A stretch of DNA of 64,000 nucleotides from Morella rubra. Lineage: Eukaryota; Streptophyta; Magnoliopsida; Fagales; Myricaceae. The position numbers and the translations under genes were made by a program. The notes below the pieces were generated by a model that was given only the letters and a program-made list of their open reading frames with translations, had not been told where the DNA came from and made no database searches. Positions within the stretch are counted from its first letter, which is position 1. Each line of letters opens with the position of its first letter. Positions 25,461 through 37,342 of the stretch are shown in pieces. Location: assembly GCA_003952965.2 (NCBI GenBank), contig CM025849.1, positions 2,860,944 through 2,924,943 of the forward strand, given 5' to 3'.

Positions 25461-28190
25461 AAGGATTTCGTCAGGCATATCATATGAAAGGAGGGGAAGA
25501 TTACTATAGTCCGTTGAAAGAGGTTAATGCGGTTAGGATATATAACCACCTGATATTTGATCGATGGATAACCAAATGACAAAAGTCGAGGCTTTTGGAG
25601 TAATTTGTAATATGGATACTGTGGTCTCTCGCTAATTCGCACGATTCTACGATGGTTTTTATGATGTATCTCTCAAATTGGATGTTTTTAATAAATTTCC
25701 CGTGGATACAATATGCTGTATAATTAGTATGTTTATGTCCTTCATCACTAGAGTGATCTATAAACTCATTCTCATCATGTGCATAATAGACGAATAGGGA
25801 ACCAAGATACCACTGATATAATTGATTATAATATTTAAGAATGTGGCATTGGAGAAAAGAAAAAGTATTTTACGTTTGATAATAAATTGTATTGAATAAT
25901 ATTATTTGTCTAATGCAAAAAGACCATCTGAAATACTAAAATTCCCAGAGTAACGACAAGAAGATTGTGATACGTAACACATTAGATGTCTAAGGAGTTG
26001 TTTTCGAACTAATCGAGGGTGCTGGAAGTACCGGAGGTGGCGGAGGATACATGGTTCTGGGGTATGGGGCTATGGTTTCTCGGACTATCAATAGGGCGCA
26101 CAGAAGACCAGCAAAGATCTCTGCAGAATATAATCTTAAATCTGATTGGGATGTTCGTTACTACTAATCTATGACGCTATAGCAAACTGTAGACTGATCT
26201 ACACATTGTGCAACATGGTGTTCGACACGATCAGAGATTAGCAACTCGAAGACACGATCTTGATCGAGTAAATCTATTTAGCCAAGGCTATATATGATGA
26301 ACACGATCTGTACATAGTTTTCACACCCAAGAATAACTCAATTGATAGGGTAGTCTGTAATAAAGTGTTTGTACTATCAATAAGTGTCGACCAGCATTAG
26401 GTTGCCAGGAACAACCGGTTTTGGTAAGTTTATAGAGGCACTCGATATCGCTCAGCTACCGCTTAAACCTCAAGACGAATGTGTGTTACTGGAGGGGAAC
26501 ACTCGATATCAAGATTCATTAAAAAGGTCACTATAGAGTATCTCTTACACAACGACAATTGAAGACTTAATAAAGAGGTGAGTCTTTATTGTTGCAGGGA
26601 CTGAAGATTATACGATAGTCATATTTTTAGGTGCACTAAAACTACTTGTCTTGACATTAATGTAGCCTACGACACTAAATAATCAATGGCGATTAATGTC
26701 CGGTACCAAGAAGCCGTATCAATAAGAAATACAAAAAGAAGTACAAACATAGTATACAACTTTAGATGAAAATAAAGCAACATGGATTAATAATACACAA
26801 ATTTATCTCTCTCAGAAGGGAATGGCTAGTGATATGTGCTCAATTTTTGATAAAAGATATAAATTCAATTCATGTATATAATATATTGCTCTTTTGCTAT
26901 AGCCATGTTAATTGTCACAGCTTGAGCTGTTTATGCATAAATCGATAGTTGAGAGCTAAGCATATGTTTGGTTAATTCATTCATCTCATTAACAATCTAT
27001 TCGTAGAAACACATCTATATATTTATGAGATTGTTGGTATAACTCGAGATGCTTTTCACTACATTACGAGAAAATGAAGAAATGATAAAGATATGCAATT
27101 CCATTGAGCTATATTTGTATAATTTCGGGAAAAGCAGCAGAGGGAAGGACGTGAAGTCGGGCGTGTAGAAAATCTTAGTTGAGTGGTATTATACTATCAG
27201 GGCACCCGGGGCAGAATAGAGGTATGGTCGGTAATTTAGCTCAAGATATATAGTGACAGCACAAGGAAGGCAATAGCCGGAGTGGTAGAGGTGTATCTAT
27301 TAGTCCTTTGGAGAATACCGCCTACAAGAGACGGTGCTTAACATCTCGTTTGGCTCTAGTCTGAGTATTATTGATAGATGTTGGTTCTCATTTTATAATG
27401 TTGCTCTGTGAGTTCTATTATTCGCTCTTACTTAAAATTACCGTTTATACTTTTTGTGTTGGGGTTCATGACAGGACATTAAGTCTACGATCTTTACCGT
27501 TTATATCCTAGCTAAAAACAAGAGGATGATTGAGTTAGGTATATTTTTCAGATTTGAGTTTTTAACCAAAAACGGGATAAATTTTTGATAAACCCAAATC
27601 CCCCCCTCTTGGGTTGATTTTCAAACTCACACAAGCGGCTATAGGCAAAAAAAAGAAAAGGATAAACTTATTACTCTGTCAGTGCTTTCAGTTGTGTCGA
27701 TGGTAGGGAATATCATCTTTTCGTGGTTGAACACGAAAACTCCTTGTTTGGTTGTTCTAGTACTCAATACTTAGAGAGAGTTTACTTCGACAAGATGTGT
27801 ACAATGACCTCTTTTATTTTTAACGTTACATCGGTTGTACTTTTTCCTTATTTGTGTTTTTTGATATGAATGTCCATTGTAGGGACAAAATTATCTTTAT
27901 CACTTATTGTGGGTTAAAAATTTGTTGCCTATGTGGTCAGAAATCATTTCTCAGAAATCTAACGCACCTGGTAGTAGAAAAGAATCTCTCAATAGAATAA
28001 TTATAAGCTAGGCAATGAAGGTCAGGCTCTCGGGATAAGTGGATAGATTATGTTGCGCTGTTCAAAAGAATAATGTTGCTAAAGATTATATTTAAACTTG
28101 GTTTTGGGCGCGTTTTCTGCTTAACATTCTAACACTAGGTGTGGAAGGGCCTTAATATTGATCTCGCATTTGTTGAAAAGTCCTAGTTAA
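25461..28190. other. No identifiable gene
   Basis: I see no frame above about 60 codons with a motif, no repeats longer than short words, and no RNA gene. Confidence 0.45.
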
Positions 28191-29420
28191 GGCACGTCAA
28201 ATGAGTGCGGGGGTGAATTGGGCTTTTTTCTAGAACTTAAATATATGCGGATTTTTAGACCCCCAAGCTGGTAGGAACTGCAAAGTTAACAAGATTCTAA
28301 ATGGTGTATGGGAAGCGATTACATAATGTTTATTAGAAAAAACAGTGTGTATGTAAGTTGCTAAACTTGAAATGTTGCTAATGTACTGGGATATAAAGGA
28401 GTATGCAACACACGTGACATATTTTAGCGTGGCTCTAGGGCATTGGGGCAAACCGCCTTTCATCTCTTAAACTTTTCGTAAGTTGCTTCCTTGTGCTGAG
28501 CGAGCTTGAGGTGTTAACAACTGATCTTCGATAAGTAGATCAATAACTCATATCTAGCCTTCCGGGTGATAGAGAATCGTATCAAGTGGTTTTTCTCGGA
28601 CCTAGTAACTATATACAAACGGAATCCCAAGTGCGGGGGAATCTTTCTGTCTCGCGGAATCACCTACTCACAACCTTACAACCTATAGGGCGTTGAGATA
28701 TTACTCTTCTCTTAAGGCTGGGGCTCTTGCGTTTAGTGAACGAGACTCACTAAAGTGGATATCACTTCGTGGTTCCTTGGATAGGAAGACGAAATGAATT
28801 ATATACTCTCGAGAGAGTGTATATGAATTGGAATTCTATCTCTTATTCACACCAAGAGACTAGAGGTGACTGAGAACTGAAAGGATAATTTGGTGGTTAG
28901 TGCGTTGTGCAATGATAAGCTGAGTAAAAGAGTAAGAATTTCAGCTCGAAGCGTTCGAGGACACTCAGGCTCCCATTTCTCAAGTGATCTATAAATGATA
29001 TGTGGTTGTTGTGTATTTATTTTGGACGTTGTGAAGGTGTATTTATAAGCCACATATGAAAACTGGCCGTTTATAGCCGTTGGGAGTCGTCTGTTAAAAC
29101 GAGCCGGTCGACCGCCACATGAACCGGTTCTTGAGGACGACTACAGTTGACCTCAAGGTATAACGATCATTCAACGGTGCTATTATTGTCAGAAGTGTCT
29201 CAACGGCTCTTACTTCTTTTGAACAAGCAACCGGGAGTGTCGGGGAACGGGAACTAATTACACACAACGCGGAATAAGAAAGAATCAAGGGTAGAAAAAT
29301 TTAGGCCCGGAGGTAATCGGCAAAGCTCCGGTCGTACATCTTCGGGTCTGTTTAAGGGGACACCTAACTTTTTTAACGGTCACTATGATCCGGCTCACAC
29401 TCTCACAACCACTCTTTTTT
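28190..29420. other. Possible LTR or untranslated leader of a Copia-like element
   Basis: The sequence has the look of a plant retroelement terminal region: a GGGGGTGAATTGGGC word near 28,209, and a GC-richer part at 29,060-29,230 with repeated CCGTT/AACGG and CCGGTCGACC-like words. No partner repeat, primer site or coding domain could be found in register, so this is only a resemblance. Confidence 0.2.
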
Positions 29421-29936
29421 GACTCATGGCTAAATCACGCCAAATTTTTCTCAAGCGATAATTCAGCATAATATGGGAGGAAATAAGAGTTCGCGAGTAA
29501 TGAATTGAGGGTGTTTTGAAAACGCTTTAAAAATAATGGATTTGTTAGAACGTTACAAACACATTACGAAAATTAGCTTCTTAGGGACTTTTTGTAAAAG
29601 CAGAGGATACGAAGGATGATTCATAAGATGGCGTCAAAAAAGTGAAACTAATAGTTATAAGGTTATACTTTATGGTCTTGAATCTTCGCTTTTGAGCTCC
29701 TTGCATGTTCTTGATTTTCTTTCTTTAAGTCTTTGGCTCTTTCATCAAAACATCTTTGTCTTTTAAGATGTCTGTTTTATAAACTTGGTCCATTTATTAA
29801 AATCATCAAAATACCAATTGTGAACAAAAGCCAACACTTGTTGACACTGCACTTCTCTGTTATTCATCTGTTGCCTCTGTGAGAGACTGTATTGGGTGTG
29901 ACTTTATCACTAAATGGTGTGGTCTGTTGTTGTTGC

Positions 29937-30000
29937 GGTGTGCTGGTTCGTTGTGGCATGCTGGTTTGTTATGGTGTGTTGGTTTGTAGTGGTGTGCTTG
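29937..30000. repeat. 18-bp minisatellite, about 3.5 units
   Basis: Units GGTGTGCTGGTTCGTTGT, GGCATGCTGGTTTGTTAT and GGTGTGTTGGTTTGTAGT stand head to tail, with a partial fourth unit. They differ by several substitutions. On the minus strand they give a His/Pro/Asn-rich open frame (29,860-30,117), which I take to be a consequence of the repeat rather than a gene. Confidence 0.7.
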
Positions 30001-30049
30001 TCTAGGGGTCGGACCATCTTGTGTGCGCCTAACCGTGCTTGGGACTAAT

Positions 30050-30640
30050 GCAATTCTATGTTGTTTGTAGAAATAAGGGTCAGATGTAAGATGCTTAAGC
30101 CTAGAGGGGTAGGCCACTCAAAGCCATTCCTGGGGGTAAGTCAAGTCCCACTAGTTCTGGGGCAAAGTCTTCCGGTGCCGCTGTTCGCTAGACTAGATCT
30201 GCTATGGCTCATTGAGGGGCAGTATTGCCACTGTCGTGCAGCGATGGTATGGAGATTGTGCGTGAAGCTCTTGCTCCTATTGGCACCTCAATTGGTGGTC
30301 ACTTTGGGCCCCAGACTCATTTTGACAAAAGGCCTGTGTGTTAGTGGACGAGGAGGAAGAGGAAGAGAGCAGAGATCCTTTCATTCGCAAGGCATGAAAG
30401 AGGGTCTGCAGATCACCCGAGCAGAGCAGTAGTGAGCATGGAGGTTCTGCTGGGGGGTCATCTTCCTCCTCCTCTGAAGGGTTGTCTTCCTTTGGATTGG
30501 AATACGTGCTGGGAGCTATCAAAGGGCAAAGTGGGGTGGCTGGCCCTTCTGCAGATCCAGCGAGGGCTTCAGAGTTGCCCCCGTCTCCTGTGACCTCCCC
30601 AGAGTGAGTTGGTGTGGAAGGTCCTGGCAAAAAGAACCAG
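30050..30640. other. GC-rich island with open frames on both strands, unidentified
   Basis: This stretch is clearly richer in G+C than its surroundings and stays open for 124 codons on + (30,058-30,432) and 117 codons on - (30,277-30,630). The minus frame is acidic and low in complexity (EEEEDDPPAEPP, then a Ser run) and starts with a Pro/Ser/Thr/Gly-rich part. A transposon gag-like or disordered host segment is possible. I do not recognise it and give no function. Confidence 0.3.
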
Positions 30641-31094
30641 GAGAATATAAAAAGTGTTTACTAAACTAGAACAGTGTAGATATTCTACGATTTTTGGGCA
30701 ATCTTTGGTATGCATGTCGTAAATGAAATTATATAACACAACTAAAACACTAAGACATAGCTAACTATGCATGAAGGTAATGACAAAGAAAAATAAATAA
30801 TACGTGTAAATATAACAACGGACAGTATAACGATAGCCAAATTAAAGCAACAATATTTATAGTATTTTCAATACAATCGCAATAATAAAAATGAGAGCCA
30901 ACGAGAGCATTACTGGATCTTAAATAATATCCTTCTTTTACAGCAACCCAAGAGTATTAGAGCACACATAAAAAAAAATGAGAATATAATCTCAAATACT
31001 TTTGAAATAGAAATAAACAATAGCCACAATAAAGACGAGAAACTTAAATCTTAAATCCAAGAATTGAATACAAGAATTGAAATAAAACAAAAGC

Positions 31095-31431
31095 ATAAAA
31101 GAACAACAAGATCTAGAAAAACTGAAAATCATACTGAAACAATAAAAACTTGATGTTGGAACTGTGAGAAAATAGAAGAAACAAAAACAAAAAGAGAAGG
31201 AGAAACATTGATATATCGGCCAAAGTAGAAAATAGGAAGAAGAGAAAGATGAGAGAGTACTGAGCTTGGTGAAAATATCTCAGTAGGGATAAAGAACACA
31301 CCGGATGGAAAAAGAAAAGTGGTAAAGTGGGGAGAAGAAGAGAGTAATGCCATAAAATAAAGAAAAATCTAGAGAGGAAAACCTTAGAAGTTTCTTGGGA
31401 CAAGAGAAAAGAATAAGGAAAGAAATGGCGA

Positions 31432-31476
<45 letters not shown>

Positions 31477-32110
31477 GTGCGGTCTGTATTTATAATAAAT
31501 AGAGAATCGAGAGAAACTAGGGGGCTCCTTCAATTTTAGAATAAGAGGGAGAGAGTGATAAAATGAGAGTGAGAGAGACAGAGAGAATAATGAGGTGCGG
31601 CGTAGGTGGTGTTTAGAATCAAAGGTATTGTAAGTTAAAAAATGGAGGGAGTAGGAAAAAAAGAAAGTCTGATGTGGGCCGCAAAGAAGGAGAGAAGAAA
31701 AATTAAAAGAAAAGGTAATAGGAGAGAGAATAACATAAGTAGGGAGATGAGTCGGTCCAATAGGGAGAGAAGAAAAGGGTTAGAGGGAGATGTAAATGGA
31801 GGGTTGTAGTGGTAAAATAGTAGGAGAGAAAATAGTAAGATGAGTAGGAGAGAGCAGTAAAAAGTGGCTGCTCTGGATTAAAGATAGATGGGATCGTGAA
31901 TAAGAATAAGAAAAAGAAGTGATTTGGCTAATAAGGAAAAAGAGAGAAAGAATGCGCGGACAGAGTTCGGCGCATAGTAGAGAAGAACAAGCCGGGAGGA
32001 GAAAAATACGGGAAGAGGAGGCTAAATTATAAAAGTCGTGGGGATAGGGAAGTGAAATACAGATTAGGGTTGTAGGTTAAAAAGAAGGGAGATTGAAAAA
32101 AAAGATGGAT
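31095..32110. repeat. About 1 kb purine-rich tract with an (AG)n microsatellite
   Basis: The + strand is overwhelmingly A and G for about a kilobase. It contains a nearly pure AG run at 31,436-31,476 and many GGAGA/GAAAA words. The minus-strand Phe/Leu/Ser-rich open frames at 31,113-31,403 follow from this composition and are not taken as genes. Confidence 0.75.
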
Positions 32111-32889
32111 GATTGAGATTTAAGTGTCTTTTCTTTCTTCATTGAATTACAGCACTACCATTAATGAATCCCTCTTGCTCTACCATGTGTCCCAGTAGAC
32201 TGCTCTTGTTGTCTGTGAGTCCAAAAAGCAATTAATTTTATCACCCTATACAAAAATACTTAATTAGTTCATGACATCATAAGACGAAATTGAATTCATA
32301 AAGTAATTACAGTTGTGAGGCTAAGAATAATTATGCGATGTAGCATTGATGGGATAAAGATTTTGTACGAAGGGGTATTATCTGGAGGATCTAGCGAGAG
32401 TGACTTAAATACGGGAAGAGGAATCTGCTTGTTAGTAATCAGAAGTTAAATCTAAAATCATATAATTTCGAGCAAACTAGGTGGTGGCAAACAAATATGG
32501 ATGTATATTTACCTAGGCTCTGTAACTCGACTTTTTCCATATAAAGCCAAATTTAAAACATTAAATTATTAATATATATTAGGGTTTTTAGGATGTACTA
32601 AACATGCGCAAAATATTAGCTCCATCATTGTCTCTTGAGAGAAAATTGACTTAATTTCAAACTCGTACCAAAAAAAAAGCAAGTGAATATAAAGCAATAA
32701 TCTGACACACAATTTTTTGAAATTTTGGAGGAGTTCGAAAAGAATTTAAAGGGACAATACAAAACGATAAACTAAGAATATAACATGCCATTAAAGTAGG
32801 ACGAAAAATAAATAACGCCGGAAAGTAAACGACATAAATTAAATGAGGGTATATGTTTATGTTTGGTGCATTCAGCGGTCTTTAATCGA
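32111..32889. other. AT-rich spacer before the duplicated unit
   Basis: No gene or repeat is recognisable. The last 30-40 bases before 32,930 look like a distorted version of the sequence preceding copy 2 at 47,260-47,310. Confidence 0.5.
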
Positions 32890-32967
32890 GACGAGTAGAA
32901 AGATGAAGGTTCTGTTCTTTTATCACCATGAGTTTTGAATATTTATTAAATCCTTTAACCTTGACAG

Positions 32968-33067
32968 GAATTACAAGCTGATGGTGACCCTGGACTTCTG
33001 CATGACTCTGAATTTTACCTGCAATTACTGAAGGAATTCTTTGAGACGATTTGCCCATCATCATCTG
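32968..33067 (+). pseudogene. Isolated AATF/Che-1-like (TRAUB protein) exon, copy 1a
   Basis: A 100-bp exon-like stretch sits between a good acceptor (CCTTGACAG) and donor (GTAATA). It reads GDPGLLHDSEFYLQLLKEFF followed by ETICPSSSG, matching the DSEFYQQLLKEFFET segment near the C-terminal domain of plant AATF homologues, which are nucleolar ribosome-biogenesis factors. No other exon of such a gene is present on either side, so this is a gene fragment. The antisense open frame 32,882-33,217 is its shadow. Three more copies lie in the window. Confidence 0.75.
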
Positions 33068-33858
33068 GTAATAACATTTTGTTGAGCCCTGTAGTTTATA
33101 TATATATCCACGTTTCTGCCTATTTGAAAATTTGTTTGGGCTGAAGACCCCAAAACAAGCTTCTGTATAGTCTAGCGCTAATGCATTGTTGAGCCTGACC
33201 TCAAGTATTCGTTGCATTGTTGTTTTTATTTTGTTGACTTGATGCCTGATATATTATGTCATACGGTTTCCATTTCCAATATTTGTTTCGTTGGTGCACT
33301 GAATAAACATTTAAACAGGGCCTAATTAGGATCTTTATTTAGAATTTCGATTTTAAAATTACTTGGTTCCATATATATGCTGGTGCAATATTTAAGGGAG
33401 ATACTGAAGTTGAAACCCTTGATAACAGACGAAAAGGACATGGCTTTTGCAGCTAGTAGTAGCTAATGCTCCCTGGTATTATATATGCTGCTACAAAGTC
33501 CCACGTTTTGCATTGAAAGAAAAAAAAAATCATGTAGATTTCACAAACTCTAATCTTCCCTGGTTTTGCATATAAGTTAACCGAATTGCAGAATCAAAAG
33601 AAGATCAACTGTTTGTGCAAAGTTCGTGGAAGATTAAATGTTCTTAATTAAGTGCCATTCTTTTTAGGAGGAACAACATTGTTACATCAAACACAAGCCA
33701 GGACTCTCAACAAATAAAAAATAAAATAAAGGACTCAAAACTAGAATGCAAACCAAAAATAAAGCTACAGACCTAAAATCTATGAAGAGGTAGAATACTT
33801 CAAAGTAGAACAAGCATAGAAAACAAGAACCTTTTAAAGGAAGAACATCATTGACCGT
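33068..33858. other. Spacer between AATF fragment and DUF247 gene
   Basis: 33,068-33,160 reads like the intron following the AATF exon. The remainder is AT-rich and contains the 3' flank of the minus-strand DUF247 gene. No other feature is recognised. Confidence 0.5.
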
Positions 33859-35416
33859 TTAGTCTCCTCCACCCCTCTCATGAGAAACGTAAGGCCTAAT
33901 GAAACCCCAGAGAGTGAATCCAAGGACTATAAGACCAACAACAGTTGCAGTGCCTGTCCAAATATTGGCGAAATACGCACTTTTCAAGGTTGCCATAGCG
34001 TGATTCCAAAAGTTTTCATAGTGCTTAATGAGCTTTTCAGAGAGATCGGAGTAATAGGGACTGACGTCCCCTATTTCCTCGCAAAGCCTGTTAATGATAG
34101 TCGCAACTGCATCATTACTGCCCAGATGATTCAGAATAATCTTTTTTCTGACAAGCAAATCCACATCTTTCTCGGTGTCAATAAGATGATCCAGTAGCAG
34201 GATATAAGCGCAGATGTAAGTATCTTCAATTGGATAATGGCACTGCTCCAGGGCCATAAGGTTTCGGAAAATAGTCTCAGTTGAATTGTTTACCAAAAAG
34301 GTTGGTACTTCCAAGCAAGGTTCCATGCTCTTCAAGTATGAAAGCATTTTAAGCATGGTAAGCAAGTCAAGAGCCATGAGCAAGTCAAGCACGGAATCCA
34401 TTCCATGCACATACTCTTCTTGAACTCTATGTCAAATAATCCACCTTTTACCATTTGGAATTCCACTCCTGCCCCATCCAGATTTGATGCACTAGGCAGA
34501 TTATAAAAAGTACTTGGATCAGCGTTCTGGCTTGCCTCGTCTGGCTTTTTTGACGCACTGTTCCGTAGATTACTAGAAGGACTTGCTTCATTCAGGCCTG
34601 CCTTGTCTGGATTATTTGACGTATTTTTTGGAATCTTTGGATGATCACCTCCTCCACATGCAACATTTCTTTTGAGTGAGAGAATGAGTAAATACCTGAG
34701 CAAATCAGTCAAATGTTTTACTTCCTTCAACTCTTTGGTGGATTTTTCCTGGTCATCAATGGCGCGGATGTTCAAGTAGCCACAGGCAAGCGTAAGAAAG
34801 TCAGTTTGCTTCCTTTGAACAGGCATTGAAAACGCTTCATGTATTTTCTCCAAAATAAAAAATGGCAGCTGATTCTCGAGTAATATCAAGTCTTGCTTTA
34901 TACCTTCGGTTAGCCAGCTTTTCGACAGTATATAATCATTTCGAAGATCTTCTGCATCTCCAAAAGTCCTCAAGAACAACTCAATGATAAAGGTAGCATC
35001 CACTAGAACCATGCTCACGAACTCTTTATGGTCGAGTCGAGGGCGCTCCGCATAACAATGGCGGATTTTTTCACTGTTGTCTTCAACGATCTTTGCAATA
35101 CACTTCTGGAGTTGTACTTCCTTCTCTTTAGGGTACTTGCACCATCCTCCTCGCCCTTCAGAGCCCGATTACAGTACAGCTTGAAATATCTCACTTTCAG
35201 ATTTTCCATGTCCCTCAGCTCTTTTCTGCGGTGATGAAGAGGGCCTATTGAAATCAGCTTTGGAGTGTAGGCGTCTTTATTTACCTTGCGAAGTTTCTTG
35301 GGGACCCTGTAGATGCAACACTCTGGCCGCTGAGCAGGCTCCCTCACTTGTGAAACGTCAATGATCCAGTCTTGGCGTTCAATTGGTACTGAATCGGTAT
35401 CAACAATCCTGGACAT
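33859..35416 (-). pseudogene. DUF247 (UPF0481) protein gene, copy 1, frame-broken
   Basis: Same gene as the intact 518-codon copy at 48,259-49,815, nearly identical base for base. Relative to that copy it lacks one base near 35,133 (GGGTACTT against GGGATACTT), which closes the first frame after about 100 codons in common. It also has two extra bases near 34,341, inside the Cys-rich insert, which shift the frame again. The result is three open pieces: 35,015-35,416, 34,332-35,018 and 33,859-34,410. All family landmarks (AYTPKLISIGPLHH, LENQLPFFILEKI, the terminal membrane helix) remain. Both differences could be consensus errors, so calling it a pseudogene is provisional. Confidence 0.8.
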
Positions 35417-35548
35417 CTTTTCTAGTAGTCAACTTCCTTTTCCCTAAAGTGACAAACAAACAACAAATCAAATGTCTAGAAGCAACCACTGCTATAGTCT
35501 TTTAACTCCGAAATCGTATTTCAAGAGGCCCCATTTGCAGTAGCTTCG

Positions 35549-35558
35549 GCTATATATG
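35549..35558 (-). promoter_or_regulatory. Candidate TATA box of DUF247 copy 1
   Basis: The + strand CTATATATGA reads TCATATATAG on the minus strand, about 135 bp upstream of the ATG at 35,416. The spacing suits a plant core promoter with a short leader. A solo LTR lies immediately further upstream. Confidence 0.35.
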
Positions 35559-35597
35559 ATCTATAGAACACCTGCTCAAAAAAGCTCGACTTCAGAC

Positions 35598-35819
35598 TGT
35601 TAGAAATAAAAAATTATTTATACTAAGAGAAGGAGAGAATAGATAAGTGAGATAAAAGATTTAATCGGTTATAAACTACATCCACTGTGGGAAGGCTCAA
35701 TTGGGCAGATTTGTTTTCTCACTTATATTTTTGATGAAGTTACATTAAGACTTTTTATAAACCTTTGATTTCAACAGCCTACATTACTTTAGCAATTTGA
35801 GACTCTAATATTTTTAACA
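35598..35819. mobile_element. Solo LTR with 5-bp target duplication, copy 1
   Basis: A 222-bp element begins TGTTAGAAAT and ends TTTTTAACA (TG..CA, with TGTTA/TAACA inverted ends). It is flanked on both sides by CAGAC (35,593-35,597 and 35,820-35,824), a clean 5-bp target-site duplication. No internal region or second LTR is present, as expected after LTR-LTR recombination. It sits about 180 bp upstream of the DUF247 start codon, directly behind the candidate TATA box. Confidence 0.8.
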
Positions 35820-36159
35820 CAGACGAACAAGAGAAAGTTTCTCCCAGACTCCCCCCAAAGACCCTTCCCACCTTTTCCCTGCCAGCCCAAGTCCCATATA
35901 CTTATTTCCATCTTGATTTTGTGTGCGATTTTCTTTCTCTAGATACTTTTCCAGATAGAAAATGATAAGCTATAGGCCTGCTGGTTGTTCCTCTGTTTTT
36001 GTTTTGCTCTTTTTCCTTTTTCCTATTTTTTTTTCTTTCGTTTAAGAAAAAAACAATCTCAAACTAAAATTTGGACTGTGCAGCCCCTGACAAACAGAAA
36101 TCGTGTTGCTCTATTTTCGTATGTTCAAGGGTAATATAGTAATTTGAAAGAGAATGAGG

Positions 36160-36312
36160 TCACCTGAGAGACACGTGTAAATAATTTCCATCTAATTTGA
36201 TGCTAAATTTCACTTCTAGGTGTAAATTGTTGGGAATGAGAATATTGTTGTGCAATGTGTCAATACTCTCAAATATAAGGGGTGCAAAGTGTATTTAACA
36301 AAAAAAAAAAAA
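36160..36312 (+). repeat. Inverted repeat arm or SINE-like copy, left, unit copy 1
   Basis: From GAGACACGTGTAAAT to GTGTATTTAACA plus an A run, this matches the reverse complement of 39,960-40,145, with moderate divergence. Both copies end in a poly-A (or poly-T) run, so they are either two retroposed copies in opposite orientation or terminal arms of one 4-kb element. Confidence 0.6.
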
Positions 36313-37342
36313 TATACAGACTCACTATGTCAAGCTATAATTCTGGTCATTGGGTAAGCTTGATTTTTTGTGGTTAGTCTATGTAAAAATGCAACTGAAT
36401 GGCGGAAAATATGAACTTAATAAAGTAGTGTAATAATTTTCTATAGACATTATTGTGAAAACTGAATCAAATGGAAGATCATTAGAGTAAAGAACCTGTA
36501 AATCTTTGTTTGAAAGAAATCCTTCTGCGCTTGAAAGCACCCCCAAAATGCCACACTGATAGAATATCTAATCTCTAATTTTTCACTGATAATTTCGAAA
36601 TCATCCCTTCTTGCAGTTCTATTTATAGTACGAGTTTGGGAATAATTAGCACCTCCTAAGCACGTTATGCTTTCAACGTCTTCATTCTCACAAATTGGTA
36701 AACATGATCACAACTTTACACTTCCCACTCTTTTTGCATTAAAGATTATGATTAATCTCAAAAATTTAACATTATAAATTACAAAAAGAAGAGCACGTTC
36801 TTCTTATTGTAGAAACAGGAAGATTAGCATTATCCCTTCTATGTAGCTTGAAGTTATATTTATGGATGTTTCAGTCGTTATGATAATACCCTGCAAAGGA
36901 AGATGACGTCGTGTTTGCAGGCAAAGGGAAGAAAAGCACATGATGGGGTAGGGTAACAAAGGAAAAAGAAAAGGGGTGTGCCTTAAGAGAGCATCCAAAA
37001 CTTTCTTTAAAGCAACTTACTCGTGATGATTGTATGGTCCTGCTTCTCCCGGCAGGCTACGTCCTGCTCCACCAATTACTAATAAAAAAAAAAAAAAACT
37101 TACTCATGATGTTTGTATGAGCACTTTTTCATTTAGCAAGTACGCAATTATCTTTTACTTTTCAAGTCTTTCCTGCCCTTTATCCTTAAAGTTCTGATGT
37201 ACTGTTCTTAGCAGCACTTTGTTCCAGAAAGCATCGACCAACATGTATCAACTTAAGAAACTTCATTTGGATCCCGACCCGTTAGAGAAACTTCTGATAT
37301 ACTGTTCTGCTTCTCTCTCTAGCCGCGCCACTATCCGGGAGG
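36313..37342. other. AT-rich non-coding stretch, copy 1
   Basis: No coding frame with a motif is present. A poly-A run lies near 37,083-37,098. Nothing else is recognised. Confidence 0.5.

Noticed and set aside
31113-31403. Minus-strand Phe/Leu/Ser-rich frames that look like membrane proteins
   Set aside because: They are translations of a purine-rich tract and have no start context, motif or family resemblance.
32882-33217. Minus-strand open frame of 111 codons beginning MQRILEVRL (also 47,326-47,616)
   Set aside because: It is antisense to the AATF-like exon and its intron; the + strand has splice sites and a family match, the minus strand has none.
33880-34197. Plus-strand frame of 105 codons beginning MRNVRPNETP (also 48,280-48,597)
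   Set aside because: It is the shadow of the conserved C-terminal half of the DUF247 gene on the opposite strand.
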